Source: DATKHR01 sp035939575 (GTDB lineage: Bacteria; Acidobacteriota; Vicinamibacteria; Vicinamibacterales; CAVVIG01). From it: DNA of 64,000 nucleotides. Within the stretch, counting starts at the first letter, position 1. Each line of letters begins with the position of its first letter. The DNA lies in NCBI GenBank assembly GCA_035939575.1, contig DASZFS010000280.1:1-64000 (forward strand), given 5' to 3'. The position numbers were made by a program, and so were the translations under genes. This document shows positions 15,115 through 22,956 of this stretch, piece by piece. Below the pieces are notes generated by a model that saw only the letters and a list, made by a program, of their open reading frames with translations, had not been told where the DNA came from and did not search any database.

Positions 15115-15128
15115 GTTAGAGTGCCAGC
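15115..15128. promoter_or_regulatory. 14-bp palindromic element in a divergent intergenic region
   Basis: GTTAGAGTGCCAGC ends one base before the ATG at 15130. If TAGAGT is a -10 box the rightward message would be leaderless. As an operator it could control both divergent sugar genes. Confidence 0.55.
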
Positions 15129-15129
15129 G

Positions 15130-15987
15130 ATGTCAACGCCCCCCACCTTCGCGCTCATCGGCGCCGCAGGCTTCGTCGCCCCTCGACACCTCGACGCGAT
15201 CCAAGGCGTCGGTGGCAAGCTCGTCGCCGCGCTCGACCCGAACGACTCCGTGGGCATCCTCGACCGCTTCGATCGCTCGACGGAGTTCTTCACGAGCCCC
15301 GAGCGCTTCGAGCGGTTCTTGTCGAGCCACGGTGTCGACTGGCTGAGCGTCTGCAGCCCGAATCACCTGCACGACGTCCACGCGCGCCTCGGCATGCAGA
15401 ACGGTGCGAACGTGATCTGCGAGAAGCCGCTTTGTCTGTCGCCGTGGAACCTCGACGCCCTCGCCGAGACGGAGCGCAAGACGGGCAAGCATGTGTATAC
15501 GGTGCTCCAGCTCCGGCACATGCCCAAGCTGCAGTCGCTCAAGTACAACGTCTACGGCAACGACAGACGCTCCGTCGTCCAGCTCAAGTACGTCACGCCG
15601 CGCGGGCGCTGGTATCACCAAAGCTGGAAAGGTGACACCGAGAAGAGCGGTGGTCTAGTCACGAACATCGGCATCCACATGCTCGACCTGCTACTGTGGA
15701 TCTACGGCACGTGCGAAGCCAGCTCGATCGTGTCTCGCTCGCCCATGAGCGTACGCGGGACACTAACGCTCGCGCGCGCCGATGTCGAGTGGCTACTCTC
15801 GATCGACGAAGCCGACAGCCCCGACGGCTCGGCGTTTCGCGCGCTCACCGTCGACGGCGCTCCGATCATCTTCTCCGACGGCTTCGGGACGCTGCATACG
15901 ACGGTCTATCACGAGGCCATCGCAGGACGTGGGCACGACATCGAAGACGCACGGCCAGCAGTTGAGCTGGCCTACAAGCTACGCTAA
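15130..15987 (+). CDS. wlbA: WlbA/WbpB-like UDP-GlcNAcA 3-dehydrogenase (Gfo/Idh/MocA family)
   Basis: It begins FALIGAAGFVAPRHLDAIQG with the Rossmann GxxG at 11-14, then LVAALDPNDSVGILDRF, VCSPNHLHDVHARLG, NVICEKPLCLSPWNLDAL and VYTVLQLRHMPKL. These segments match the WlbA/WbpB subfamily closely. That enzyme oxidises C3 of UDP-N-acetylglucosaminuronate with NAD+, on the route to diacetamido-uronic acids in O-antigen. The EKP motif (98-100) and GGLVTNIGIHMLD near the active site are intact. At 285 aa it is slightly shorter than usual (about 310-350). Partner genes wlbB/wlbC are not present here, so it probably uses host intermediates. Confidence 0.85.
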   Translation: MSTPPTFALIGAAGFVAPRHLDAIQGVGGKLVAALDPNDSVGILDRFDRSTEFFTSPERFERFLSSHGVDWLSVCSPNHLHDVHARLGMQNGANVICEKPLCLSPWNLDALAETERKTGKHVYTVLQLRHMPKLQSLKYNVYGNDRRSVVQLKYVTPRGRWYHQSWKGDTEKSGGLVTNIGIHMLDLLLWIYGTCEASSIVSRSPMSVRGTLTLARADVEWLLSIDEADSPDGSAFRALTVDGAPIIFSDGFGTLHTTVYHEAIAGRGHDIEDARPAVELAYKLR

Positions 15988-16658
15988 GGGCACTGGTACG
16001 ACAGATTGCCTGCGCCAGCGCCGTCGTAGCAGTAGCACGGGTTCCACGCGATATTGCACTGACCTGTTTGAACGCTACCGTCTGAAGCTACGCCAGGGCA
16101 GATTTTGTTCCCGGCCTTGTCGCAGAGCGCGGTCGCGCAGTGAACGACCTCGGCTGTGCACACGCCGCTCTTACACAAATTCCACTTGCGATCCGTACCG
16201 TCGCACGTCGCCGTTCCACCGCAACCCGTGCCGTCAGATAGCGGCGTCTTGTAGCCTCCGACGCACGTGTTGCAGGCGTCGGGCACACCGTCACAACAAG
16301 CCTTTGCGCCGTCGAGCTGCATCACACAGATCCCGCTGCCGCACTGGTTGTCTGCGCTGCAGCCAGCACCGAGCGGACGGCTCGGAGCACCGCCTGCGCC
16401 ACCTGTGCCGCCTGTGCCGCCGTCTCCACCCGTGCCCGCGGCGCCGCCCGTACCCCCCGTACCGGCGGCGCCGCTCATGTCGACCGTATCACCGCGCCCG
16501 GCGCTCCCGTCAGGAGACGACCCGCTCGCGCCGCCTGCGCCGCCCGCGCTGCCCGCACCGCCGTCGTCAGCGCCAAGCCCAGACAGCTCGACGCCGCCGC
16601 AGCCCGCGATCGAGCACAGGAAAATGACCACAGCTCCGTAAAACGCGACTTTGATCAT
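15984..16658 (-). CDS. Myxobacterial-type lipoprotein with Gly-rich linker and Cys-rich domain (224 aa)
   Basis: Signal peptide with lipobox: VAFYGAVVIFLCSIAGC (Cys at about 20). A long low-complexity Gly/Ala/Thr/Ser stretch follows (about 28-100). A Cys-rich domain ends the protein, with GSGICVMQLDGAKACCDGV, DACNTCVGGYKTPL and GTGCGGTATC. This plan is abundant in Myxococcota surface lipoproteins. AAGGAG precedes the ATG and the start overlaps the upstream stop. In a phage it might be a receptor-blocking (superinfection exclusion) lipoprotein; that is inference. Probably acquired from the host. Confidence 0.8.
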   Translation of the reverse strand: MIKVAFYGAVVIFLCSIAGCGGVELSGLGADDGGAGSAGGAGGASGSSPDGSAGRGDTVDMSGAAGTGGTGGAAGTGGDGGTGGTGGAGGAPSRPLGAGCSADNQCGSGICVMQLDGAKACCDGVPDACNTCVGGYKTPLSDGTGCGGTATCDGTDRKWNLCKSGVCTAEVVHCATALCDKAGNKICPGVASDGSVQTGQCNIAWNPCYCYDGAGAGNLSYQCP

Positions 16659-16948
16659 GACGTCTTCTCCTTCAAGTCTTCGAGCGCGGCGTTGACCGCG
16701 TCCATCCACTGCACGGCTTGTCCACGCCCCATCTTTGCTCCGTAGACCTCCGCGACCCACACACCGTTGAGGCGTAGCGCGTGGATGCGGTGAAACGCGG
16801 CTGCGTCGGGAAGCGACAGGGCAGGCGGAGGCGGCTGCGGATTCGGCATGAAGGGGTGTGCGTTGGCGTAGCCGCTGTTGAACGCGTGCACGCTGGCATA
16901 GCGCGGCTGACCGCACGTGCACAGGTCGATGCGCCGCCGCGTGTCCAC
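16655..16948 (-). CDS. Hypothetical protein (97 aa)
   Basis: The N-terminus has a CTCGQPRYASVHAF segment, then a Pro-rich linker (PNPQPPPPAL) and a C-terminal helical half (RIHALRLNGVWVAEVYGAKM). GTG start. Overlaps the lipoprotein start by ATGA. No family recognised. Confidence 0.55.
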   Translation of the reverse strand: MDTRRRIDLCTCGQPRYASVHAFNSGYANAHPFMPNPQPPPPALSLPDAAAFHRIHALRLNGVWVAEVYGAKMGRGQAVQWMDAVNAALEDLKEKTS

Positions 16949-16950
16949 GA

Positions 16951-17811
16951 CTACGCCGCCTCTTCGTTCATCACGGTCAAGATCGCCGCCGAGACGTTCG
17001 CGCGCAGGCTCGTGACGCGCTCGCGGACAGCGAGCTGCTTGCCGATCAGCTCCTCGTAAGTGCCGACCTTCGTCAGCATCGCTTCGAGCGCCTCGACGCG
17101 CGTCTTGAGCGCGCGAGCGCCGAGCGCCTCGTCGCCGGTCTTCTCCATGTCGGCCTCGATCTTGGCGGACTCGGCGGCGGCCTCGGCCGTGATCGCGTCA
17201 GTGATGGCGGCAACGGCTTCGGCCGTCTTCATGGCGGGGATCGTGAAGACCGAGCTGCCCGCCTCGTCGAGCGCGGCGGCGACCTTCTGCCACTCCTCGG
17301 CCTTGTCCCGAGGAACGAAGTAGACGCCGCCCGACTCGCGCAGGCTGATGCCGCCGCGCGCCCGGATCTCGGTGATGAGCCATGCGCTGATGTCGACGTG
17401 CGCGAGCACGTGGCGCGCGCGGTCGTAGCCGTTGCGGATGGCGCCGACGAGCGCGGTGTACTCGTCCGTGGAGGCCGCGACGCAGTCGATCGCCGGGCCC
17501 GCGCCACCGCGCACAGTGACGAGCGTGCGGTACGTGGGCGTCTTGCCGGGCTCGACCGTCTCCTCGACGACGGCCCATGCCCCACGGCGCTCCAGCGGGC
17601 GCACGAGGCGGCGCTTCTCGCTCGTGGCCTTGACCGCGCGCCCGAGCGCGACGCCGTCGTCGGGCGTCGTCGGCAGCGACTTAAGGTCGAGGCCGTGCTT
17701 CTTCCACGCCGCCGTGAGCGTGTCGATGTGCGTCTCTGACGCAACGCGAAAATATGAGATGCAACCGGCGGTCTGAACTGCGTCGACGACGATATAGTCC
17801 TTGGTGGTCAT
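16951..17811 (-). CDS. DUF6744-like phage protein (286 aa)
   Basis: It resembles the phage family annotated DUF6744: LTAAWKKHGLDLKSLP, RRLVRPLERRGAWAVVEET, SLRESGGVYFVPRDKAEEW and FTIPAMKTAEAVAAITDAI. The C-terminal third is a charged coiled coil. The assignment is by remembered pattern only. An AAAGGAG site lies next to a hairpin that may partly cover it. The function of the family is unknown. Confidence 0.6.
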   Translation of the reverse strand: MTTKDYIVVDAVQTAGCISYFRVASETHIDTLTAAWKKHGLDLKSLPTTPDDGVALGRAVKATSEKRRLVRPLERRGAWAVVEETVEPGKTPTYRTLVTVRGGAGPAIDCVAASTDEYTALVGAIRNGYDRARHVLAHVDISAWLITEIRARGGISLRESGGVYFVPRDKAEEWQKVAAALDEAGSSVFTIPAMKTAEAVAAITDAITAEAAAESAKIEADMEKTGDEALGARALKTRVEALEAMLTKVGTYEELIGKQLAVRERVTSLRANVSAAILTVMNEEAA

Positions 17812-17910
17812 GCAGGTCTCCTTTGTGCCAGGCGTATCAGCACAAAGCGTGCCACGTATAAATGTACGTGGCGTACGGTGTAGACGCCGAAGTGTGGTGT
17901 TGTGAAAAGG
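17812..17910 (-). promoter_or_regulatory. Leader with two hairpins next to the ribosome site
   Basis: CTTTGTGC/GCACAAAG (17821-17847) and GCCACGTA/TACGTGGC (17851-17872) form perfect 8-bp stems. On the minus strand the proximal arm ends in AAAG of the AAAGGAG ribosome site, so folding could limit initiation at 17811. No clear promoter boxes. Confidence 0.45.
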
Positions 17911-18213
17911 TCACAGTGTATCTTTCTTGCGGCGTTTCTTGCTCTTGCCCTGCCACGGAACGGCCACCTGTGTCCGATCGACTAGCGCCCGAGCTACTTC
18001 TAGCGCCTTCTTTGCCGTCTCATGCTCTCCGTAGATCCATGCAGTACCCTCGTCTTCCGGGCGGATAACATAGCGCTTCCACTCGCCAAAATGCTTCGGC
18101 ACGATAGTCACGTGCCAACCGGAACGCGTCTTCATTGGCTCCATATCCGTGACCGTACCTGTAACGAGAGCGTCGTTCGGTGCGCAGCATGTGATGACAT
18201 CGCCGATCCTCAT
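17911..18213 (-). CDS. DEG-W/AARAL-family paralog (100 aa)
   Basis: N-terminal beta-like part (MRIGDVITCCAPNDALVTGT) and a C-terminal signature PEDEGTAWIYG followed by the helix KKALEVARALV, with an extra basic tail (KSKKRRKKDTL). It is a diverged member of the family arrayed at 32979-39248. The ATG overlaps the upstream stop (ATGA). Function unknown. Confidence 0.6.
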   Translation of the reverse strand: MRIGDVITCCAPNDALVTGTVTDMEPMKTRSGWHVTIVPKHFGEWKRYVIRPEDEGTAWIYGEHETAKKALEVARALVDRTQVAVPWQGKSKKRRKKDTL

Positions 18214-18689
18214 TCCGTGAGCGCCTCTGCGACGACTGCCGAACGCCGCGCCTTCACACTCCTGCGAGCACGGCGAAGCGCCGGCACATCCTGCGGCCCG
18301 ATCGCGGCCGCCCACGCAGGAACGAGCCACGCCACGTGGTGCTCGCCTGCACGCCCGCGCGCCTCGTCGCCGTCATCGGTGTGCTCCAGCTTCTTGACGC
18401 GGACACCTGCGGCGACGTAGTTGGCCACGTCTCGCGCCGCGAGATGGTCGCCCGGAATCTGGCGCCATCCAGCCTTCTTCGCCCGCGCGAGACGCCCCGC
18501 AAACGTCTTGAGGCGCTTGACCCCCGTGCGATCGACGATCGCCGGATACTCGGCGTCGATCACCTTGCGGAGCACACGCATCGCCGAGAGCACGCGGCGC
18601 CGCGCGTTCCTGCGAGCTATCGGGCGCTCGGCCGTCGTCGCTTCGAGCTTGCGCAGCTCGCGCTCGATGCGCTTGAGATAGTCGGTCAT
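18210..18689 (-). CDS. Helical basic hypothetical protein (159 aa)
   Basis: I chose the ATG at 18689, whose ATGA overlap joins it to the upstream paralog. The N-terminal half is helical and Arg-rich (YLKRIERELRKLEATTAERP). The middle reads GWRQIPGDHLAARDVANYVA, resembling a short enzyme or DNA-binding segment, but I cannot assign it. It sits between two members of the DEG-W family. Confidence 0.5.
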   Translation of the reverse strand: MTDYLKRIERELRKLEATTAERPIARRNARRRVLSAMRVLRKVIDAEYPAIVDRTGVKRLKTFAGRLARAKKAGWRQIPGDHLAARDVANYVAAGVRVKKLEHTDDGDEARGRAGEHHVAWLVPAWAAAIGPQDVPALRRARRSVKARRSAVVAEALTE

Positions 18690-18949
18690 CGTGCAGCCCC
18701 CTTCCCGAGCGCGTACGCGACCAGCAGTGCACGGCACGCAGGCTCATCGACATAACCGTGCACCCACGTCACGCCTTCGTCGCTGTCGTAACAGTAGCCG
18801 CTCGCCTGCCACGGTGTGTCCCAGCCGAAGCGCTCCGAGACTGTGGTAAAACCAAGCACCTCATCGCTGACGAACCCGCGCACCTTAGCTCGAATGATCG
18901 TCCTTCCATTTTGCACGACGACCGATATCTCATCACCCGGCTTGAGCAT
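18686..18949 (-). CDS. DEG-W/AARAL-family paralog (87 aa)
   Basis: It starts MLKPGDEISVVVQNGRTIIR, a barrel-like beginning shared with other members (KPGD at 37133, LKSGD at 35278). It ends with SDEGVTWVHGY and CRALLVAYALG. It overlaps the upstream zinc-finger gene by 17 bases. Family function is unknown. This copy gives a clean reference for the N-terminal reading frame broken in the 33291-33517 member. Confidence 0.65.
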   Translation of the reverse strand: MLKPGDEISVVVQNGRTIIRAKVRGFVSDEVLGFTTVSERFGWDTPWQASGYCYDSDEGVTWVHGYVDEPACRALLVAYALGKGAAR

Positions 18950-19376
18950 CGCCGTCCTCGCTGTACGCCACGAACGCCGCATTTCGATCGAGCGCGACCG
19001 CCACTTGCCACGCGCGAATCTTCTTCTCGTCGCCGTTGATGCTGTTGATGATCGCCGCGCGCCTCGTGCCACGTACGAGAACTGCGTCGATGATCGGCAC
19101 GGCCCACGCCGCGCACCACGGCCGCTTCACCAAGTCCCAACCACCGCTGCCGTGTCCACGCGTCACCTCTGCAGGGGCCTCCTCGTAATCCAACTCGGTT
19201 TGGCTCAGCACATCGAGCGCATCAAATGCGGTGGTGACGGCCCAGCCGCGAACGCGCATCAGTCGACGCGTTGCCTCACGCTGGCACGGCCGCGAGCCTG
19301 CATGCTTGATGAGCGCGTTGCGGTTTTTGAAGAGCTGTCCGCACTCGCCGCAGGAGATTGAGAGCCACGATGTCAT
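18933..19376 (-). CDS. C2H2-type zinc-finger protein (147 aa)
   Basis: Residues 7-30 form a C2H2-like finger: SCGECGQLFKNRNALIKHAG then RPC. The rest is mixed alpha/beta without recognised motifs. TGATG coupling to the upstream gene. A related finger occurs in the 24145 gene. DNA or RNA binding is plausible, and a link to expression control of this operon is a guess. Confidence 0.55.
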   Translation of the reverse strand: MTSWLSISCGECGQLFKNRNALIKHAGSRPCQREATRRLMRVRGWAVTTAFDALDVLSQTELDYEEAPAEVTRGHGSGGWDLVKRPWCAAWAVPIIDAVLVRGTRRAAIINSINGDEKKIRAWQVAVALDRNAAFVAYSEDGDAQAG

Positions 19377-19741
19377 CACAGCGCCTCCGCAGGTGCGCCG
19401 AGCGCGAGCGCCACCAGCACGGAACGCCAATAGGCGCGGCGCTCTTCGATGATCTTCGGAGCGCTGCGATCCGCGCCGTACTTGCAGATGCGCTCACGAT
19501 AGAACCAGTCCAGCGCAGGGTGCATCAGAATGTCTGCTGCCTCAGTCCACGTATAGACGTTGTTGTTCTCAGCCTCTTTACGTCCGTGCAGCGCTCGTGG
19601 ACCGTACACACGCGGAAGCCCTGCGCCCTTGAGTATGTCCAGTCGGCGCTGTTGCCCCTGCACAGGCTTCATCCCGCGTGCGGCATACGCCGCCTCGATC
19701 TGGCAGGCGCGCTCGTATGTGTAGCGCTCGACGATCATCAC
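19376..19741 (-). CDS. Hypothetical protein (121 aa)
   Basis: Charged, mostly helical protein (ERYTYERACQIEAAYAARG; EERRAYWRSVLVALALGAPA). Its ALxxALG-like ending recalls the C-terminal helix of the DEG-W family, but the diagnostic DEG-x-W is missing. Start overlaps the upstream stop (ATGA). No family recognised. Confidence 0.5.
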   Translation of the reverse strand: MMIVERYTYERACQIEAAYAARGMKPVQGQQRRLDILKGAGLPRVYGPRALHGRKEAENNNVYTWTEAADILMHPALDWFYRERICKYGADRSAPKIIEERRAYWRSVLVALALGAPAEAL

Positions 19742-19980
19742 GCCTGTGTCTCCTGCATGAACTTAGCCAGCGCCACTATGTCGACACGGCCACGCGTTTC
19801 CCCTGACTTCACGATTGCACGATAAATACGATGACCGACGCGTGGCCACACAACAGAGTCGCGTCTTGCTGCATGTTGACGAATCAACATCTGCGCCGCA
19901 CGCAAAGCGATCAGATAGTGGCCGCGGTCGAGGGCCTTCTCCACGACCTTCCACACTGCATCTGTACCGCGCGCGACCAT
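19738..19980 (-). CDS. Hypothetical protein (80 aa)
   Basis: Helical protein (AVWKVVEKALDRGHYLIALR). Start ATG overlaps the stop of the VWA-protein gene (TGATG), so it is part of the MoxR-VWA operon. No domain visible. Confidence 0.5.
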   Translation of the reverse strand: MVARGTDAVWKVVEKALDRGHYLIALRAAQMLIRQHAARRDSVVWPRVGHRIYRAIVKSGETRGRVDIVALAKFMQETQA

Positions 19981-21275
19981 CACGCCTTCTCGTCGCGCTC
20001 TACGAACACCGTCTGACCGTACGACGGCGAGAAGTCCTTGTTGCCACCGATGATCGCCCAGATGACCGAGAACGACGGCTCCGGCGGATTGTCGATGTAG
20101 CCGTCGGTCAACACGATGCACACACTCGGCTTGTCCTTCAGCTCCGCCACAGCCGCAAGCGCGGGCTCCATCGCTGTGCCGCCCCCGCCCTTCAACATCT
20201 TCGCGGCCTGCTCGATGTTCTCCACGCGCTTGATGCCGTGGACCTCGGCGTCGCAGACGCACACCGTGACGCCAGCGCCCACTGCAGCGAGAACGCCACG
20301 GACTTCGATGAGCGCGTCGGAGAGATCCGTCTCGCTCATACTCCCGCTCGTGTCGATGACGACGGCCGCGTTCGGCTTGGGCGCGTGGAGCGCCGGCACG
20401 ACCGCGCGCCCGACACCGTACCCGAGGCCGCCCTGACGCCTAGACATCTTGGTGAACGTAAAGTCCGCCTTACCTGCCTGGTACGAGACGGCGCCACGCA
20501 CGAGCCGCGCGAGCTTCGTACGCCAGTCGATCTTCGGCGGCTTGAGATATTCATTTGCCCACCGTTCGAGCGACGCCGGCACGGTCCCGCGGCTCTTGCC
20601 GCACGCTTCTTTGACGTCTTCCGCGGTCTGCTTGCGGAAGCGCTCCATCTCGGCCTCGCTGCGCCCGTCTTCGTTCTTCCCCGGAGGCTCGCCGGGCACA
20701 GGGTGCCCACTGCACGTGCCGCAGCCGCCCGCGCCGACGCCCTCTTTCTTGAGCTGCTTGAGGATCTCCTCGCGCTTGCGGCGCAAAAGCTCGTAGCGCT
20801 CCTCGGTCGTGAGCCCCGGCTTCTGTTCGAGCGTCGCGGGCATGACCCACCAGCCGGGCAGCGCCGCACCGTTCATCTTCGCGAGATCCTCGTTGATGCA
20901 CGCGTCGCCGGCCAGATTCCACAGGCGCGAGTTCGAGACGTCTTCGTGCGTGCCGAGCCGGGGAGGGATGCCCTTGGCGATGGCGCGCTTCGGGTGGTCG
21001 AGCACGATGTGCATCACCTCATGGATGAGGCTCCACGCGACCTCTACAACGTCGATCGTGTCGATGAACTTGGCCGACCACTGCAGAACGCCGTCGCCGG
21101 TGACGAACAGCGTCGGCTTCATGCCCATCGCCTCCATCATGGCCTCGGTCTCGGGGCTCATCTCGCGCCGGACGAGCCCCCGCATGATGGCGCCGAAGTA
21201 CGGCGCGATGCCCTTCGGTGGCTCGATAGCGCGAAGGATGGCGACGGAAATCTTCTCTCGGGGAGTCAAGGCCAT
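19980..21275 (-). CDS. Metallopeptidase-like protein with VWA domain (DUF2201-like, 431 aa)
   Basis: An N-terminal zinc-peptidase-like region carries HEVMHIVLDH (85-94), an HExxH motif with a third ligand. A Cys/Gly-rich insert follows (about 180-200, GAGGCGTCSG). The C-terminal VWA-like domain has a MIDAS motif, DTSGSMS (308-314), and a later LTDGYIDNP. This pairing is typical of the VWA-like putative metallopeptidases that act with MoxR-type ATPases, as here with the gene directly upstream. In phages the pair may remodel or disassemble protein complexes; the target is unknown. ATG at 21275 chosen from homology-like start and spacing. Confidence 0.8.
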   Translation of the reverse strand: MALTPREKISVAILRAIEPPKGIAPYFGAIMRGLVRREMSPETEAMMEAMGMKPTLFVTGDGVLQWSAKFIDTIDVVEVAWSLIHEVMHIVLDHPKRAIAKGIPPRLGTHEDVSNSRLWNLAGDACINEDLAKMNGAALPGWWVMPATLEQKPGLTTEERYELLRRKREEILKQLKKEGVGAGGCGTCSGHPVPGEPPGKNEDGRSEAEMERFRKQTAEDVKEACGKSRGTVPASLERWANEYLKPPKIDWRTKLARLVRGAVSYQAGKADFTFTKMSRRQGGLGYGVGRAVVPALHAPKPNAAVVIDTSGSMSETDLSDALIEVRGVLAAVGAGVTVCVCDAEVHGIKRVENIEQAAKMLKGGGGTAMEPALAAVAELKDKPSVCIVLTDGYIDNPPEPSFSVIWAIIGGNKDFSPSYGQTVFVERDEKA

Positions 21276-21310
21276 GATGTGATCGGTCCTTTCAATTTGC
21301 GTGCCGACGT

Positions 21311-22471
21311 TCAGCCCCCGAGCACCCCGGCCTGCACGAGCAGCGGGTGCAGGCGGTCGCCGACGGTCTCCCAAGTCTTCTGAAAGTCCTTGGTCGTCAT
21401 CTTGGCCGCGAGCATGACGCGCGCCGCAGGGACCGCGCAGTCGGCCGCGTCCTTGAGCACGGACGCGATCAGCGTCCACGCCGCGTTGCCGCGCTCCTTG
21501 CGCTTCTCGGCCTTCTCAGGCGCCACGAGACCCGCACACGAGCCGAGCACCGCGAGTGTGCGGTCGAGCCTGCGCCCGTCGTGCTTCCACGTGACCTTGC
21601 CGTCGAGCAGATCGGCCGGCGAGGGGAGGTCGAGATTGGCCATCCAGGTGCGGAACTCGGTCACGACGGGAAGACCGACGAAGCCCGCCATGAACGTGTC
21701 GGCGTCGATCTCGTTCAGACCGTGCACCTGCGCCGACGCGAGCGCATGCGCCGCGTAGTGCCACGTGCGGCGGCTCGGCCACGCCTTGCTCGCCTTGGCG
21801 TCGCCCGACGTCGGCTGCTTGTGCAGGAGATCCGGCTTGCGCTGGACAAAGCCGGCGACGAGCGCCGCCGCCTGCGCGATGGCGCCCGGCCACGCCGCCA
21901 TCACACGCGCCTCCTCGACCTCGGCGGAGAGCGCTGTGGCGGTGCCCTCCATGTTCGCGAAACCGCCCATGAGCGCGACAGACCACGCGGACGTGTCGAG
22001 ACCCTCGAAGTCGAAGTGGCCGAAGCGGTTGGCGAGCGCCGGGGCGAGATCCCAGCCGCCAGCCGCGTCCATCGTCTCGTTCGCGGCCGCGACCACGCGC
22101 GTGCGCCTCGGGAAGACGTGCGAGCCGAGCGTGCGGAGCTGCACGAGGCCAAGGAGCGGCGCCTGCAGCGCGGGCGGAGCCGTGTTCAGCTCATCGACGA
22201 AGAGCACGCCGCCGTTCTCGAACTTCTTGCTCCAGTCCGGCGCCGGGTAGCGGAGGAAGCCATCCGCGCTGGGCACGGGGACCACGCCAAATTGACCTTC
22301 GCCTCGCTCGCCTGGGCTGAGGCGCTCGAACGCGAGGCCCGTGCGCTCGACACCGTTCTTGACGAAGTGGGTCTTGCCGATGCCTGGCTTGGACCAGAGA
22401 AAGATCGGCAGGCCCGTGTGACCCTCGGGGCTCGGGCAAAAGATCGCGGCGTGGAAGATGCGGCTGTTCAT
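21311..22471 (-). CDS. MoxR-type AAA+ ATPase (386 aa)
   Basis: Walker A KPGIGKT (28-34), Walker B GVLFVDELN (88-96) and sensor-1 VVAAANE are present, followed by an arginine-finger region at LANRFGHFDF. MoxR ATPases act as chaperones for a VWA partner, encoded just downstream. ACAGGAGCC precedes the ATG at 22471. A longer frame to 22603 lacks a ribosome site. Likely function: ATP-driven remodelling or activation with the VWA protein during infection. Confidence 0.85.
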   Translation of the reverse strand: MNSRIFHAAIFCPSPEGHTGLPIFLWSKPGIGKTHFVKNGVERTGLAFERLSPGERGEGQFGVVPVPSADGFLRYPAPDWSKKFENGGVLFVDELNTAPPALQAPLLGLVQLRTLGSHVFPRRTRVVAAANETMDAAGGWDLAPALANRFGHFDFEGLDTSAWSVALMGGFANMEGTATALSAEVEEARVMAAWPGAIAQAAALVAGFVQRKPDLLHKQPTSGDAKASKAWPSRRTWHYAAHALASAQVHGLNEIDADTFMAGFVGLPVVTEFRTWMANLDLPSPADLLDGKVTWKHDGRRLDRTLAVLGSCAGLVAPEKAEKRKERGNAAWTLIASVLKDAADCAVPAARVMLAAKMTTKDFQKTWETVGDRLHPLLVQAGVLGG

Positions 22472-22691
22472 CGGACAGGCTCCTGTGAGAGTTGGCGAAC
22501 GTCTCCCCTCTATGCGTTTAGCGTGCCATGAAAACGGCCGGTTTTTCGCGGCCTGCACGCGGTCGACCTGTTGTGCGTTGGACACACTGTAGTGTGACGG
22601 CACGGCACGGTCTATGGGGTGGGCAGAGGGTGAGATCGGCGATCTGATGACAGGAACGTCGGCACGGCTTATGCTGGCACTCTAGCACGCC
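22472..22691. promoter_or_regulatory. 220-bp divergent control region
   Basis: No gene seen. It holds an inverted repeat CACACT-GT-AGTGTG (22583-22596), a hairpin GGCCG/CGGCC followed on the minus strand by GTTTTC (about 22530-22554), and the 14-bp element next to the rightward start. It controls the MoxR-VWA operon leftward and the 22692 operon rightward. Confidence 0.5.
22673..22686. promoter_or_regulatory. 14-bp palindromic element
   Basis: GCTGGCACTCTAGC, five bases before the ATG at 22692; near-identical in placement to the copy before 12699. Confidence 0.5.
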
Positions 22692-22946
22692 ATGACCGTC
22701 AAAGAGATGAAGAAGCGCCTCGTCGGCCGACGCATCGTCGCTATCGAAGCGCGTGCCTTCCGAGACGGCGACATCCCCGCAAGCAAAATCAAGTACGACG
22801 GGCTCTGGGAAGCGACACGCCCGACCGGCGGCGCCATCACATACGATCCTGTCTTCATCCTCGACGACGGCACGCGCCTGTCGTTCCGTGTGCACGAGAC
22901 TGAGATCGGTGAGTACGGCATCGATCCGGTGATCGTGCGGCGCTGA
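22692..22946 (+). CDS. Hypothetical protein (84 aa)
   Basis: Small alpha/beta protein starting MTVKEMKKRLVGRRIVAIEA, with PVFILDDGTRLSFRVHETEI near the end. First gene of the rightward operon 22692-25622. No family recognised. Confidence 0.55.
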   Translation: MTVKEMKKRLVGRRIVAIEARAFRDGDIPASKIKYDGLWEATRPTGGAITYDPVFILDDGTRLSFRVHETEIGEYGIDPVIVRR

Positions 22947-22956
22947 AGGTACGCGC

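Noticed and set aside
16655..16948. Zinc finger
   Set aside because: Only one CTC pair; not enough ligands.
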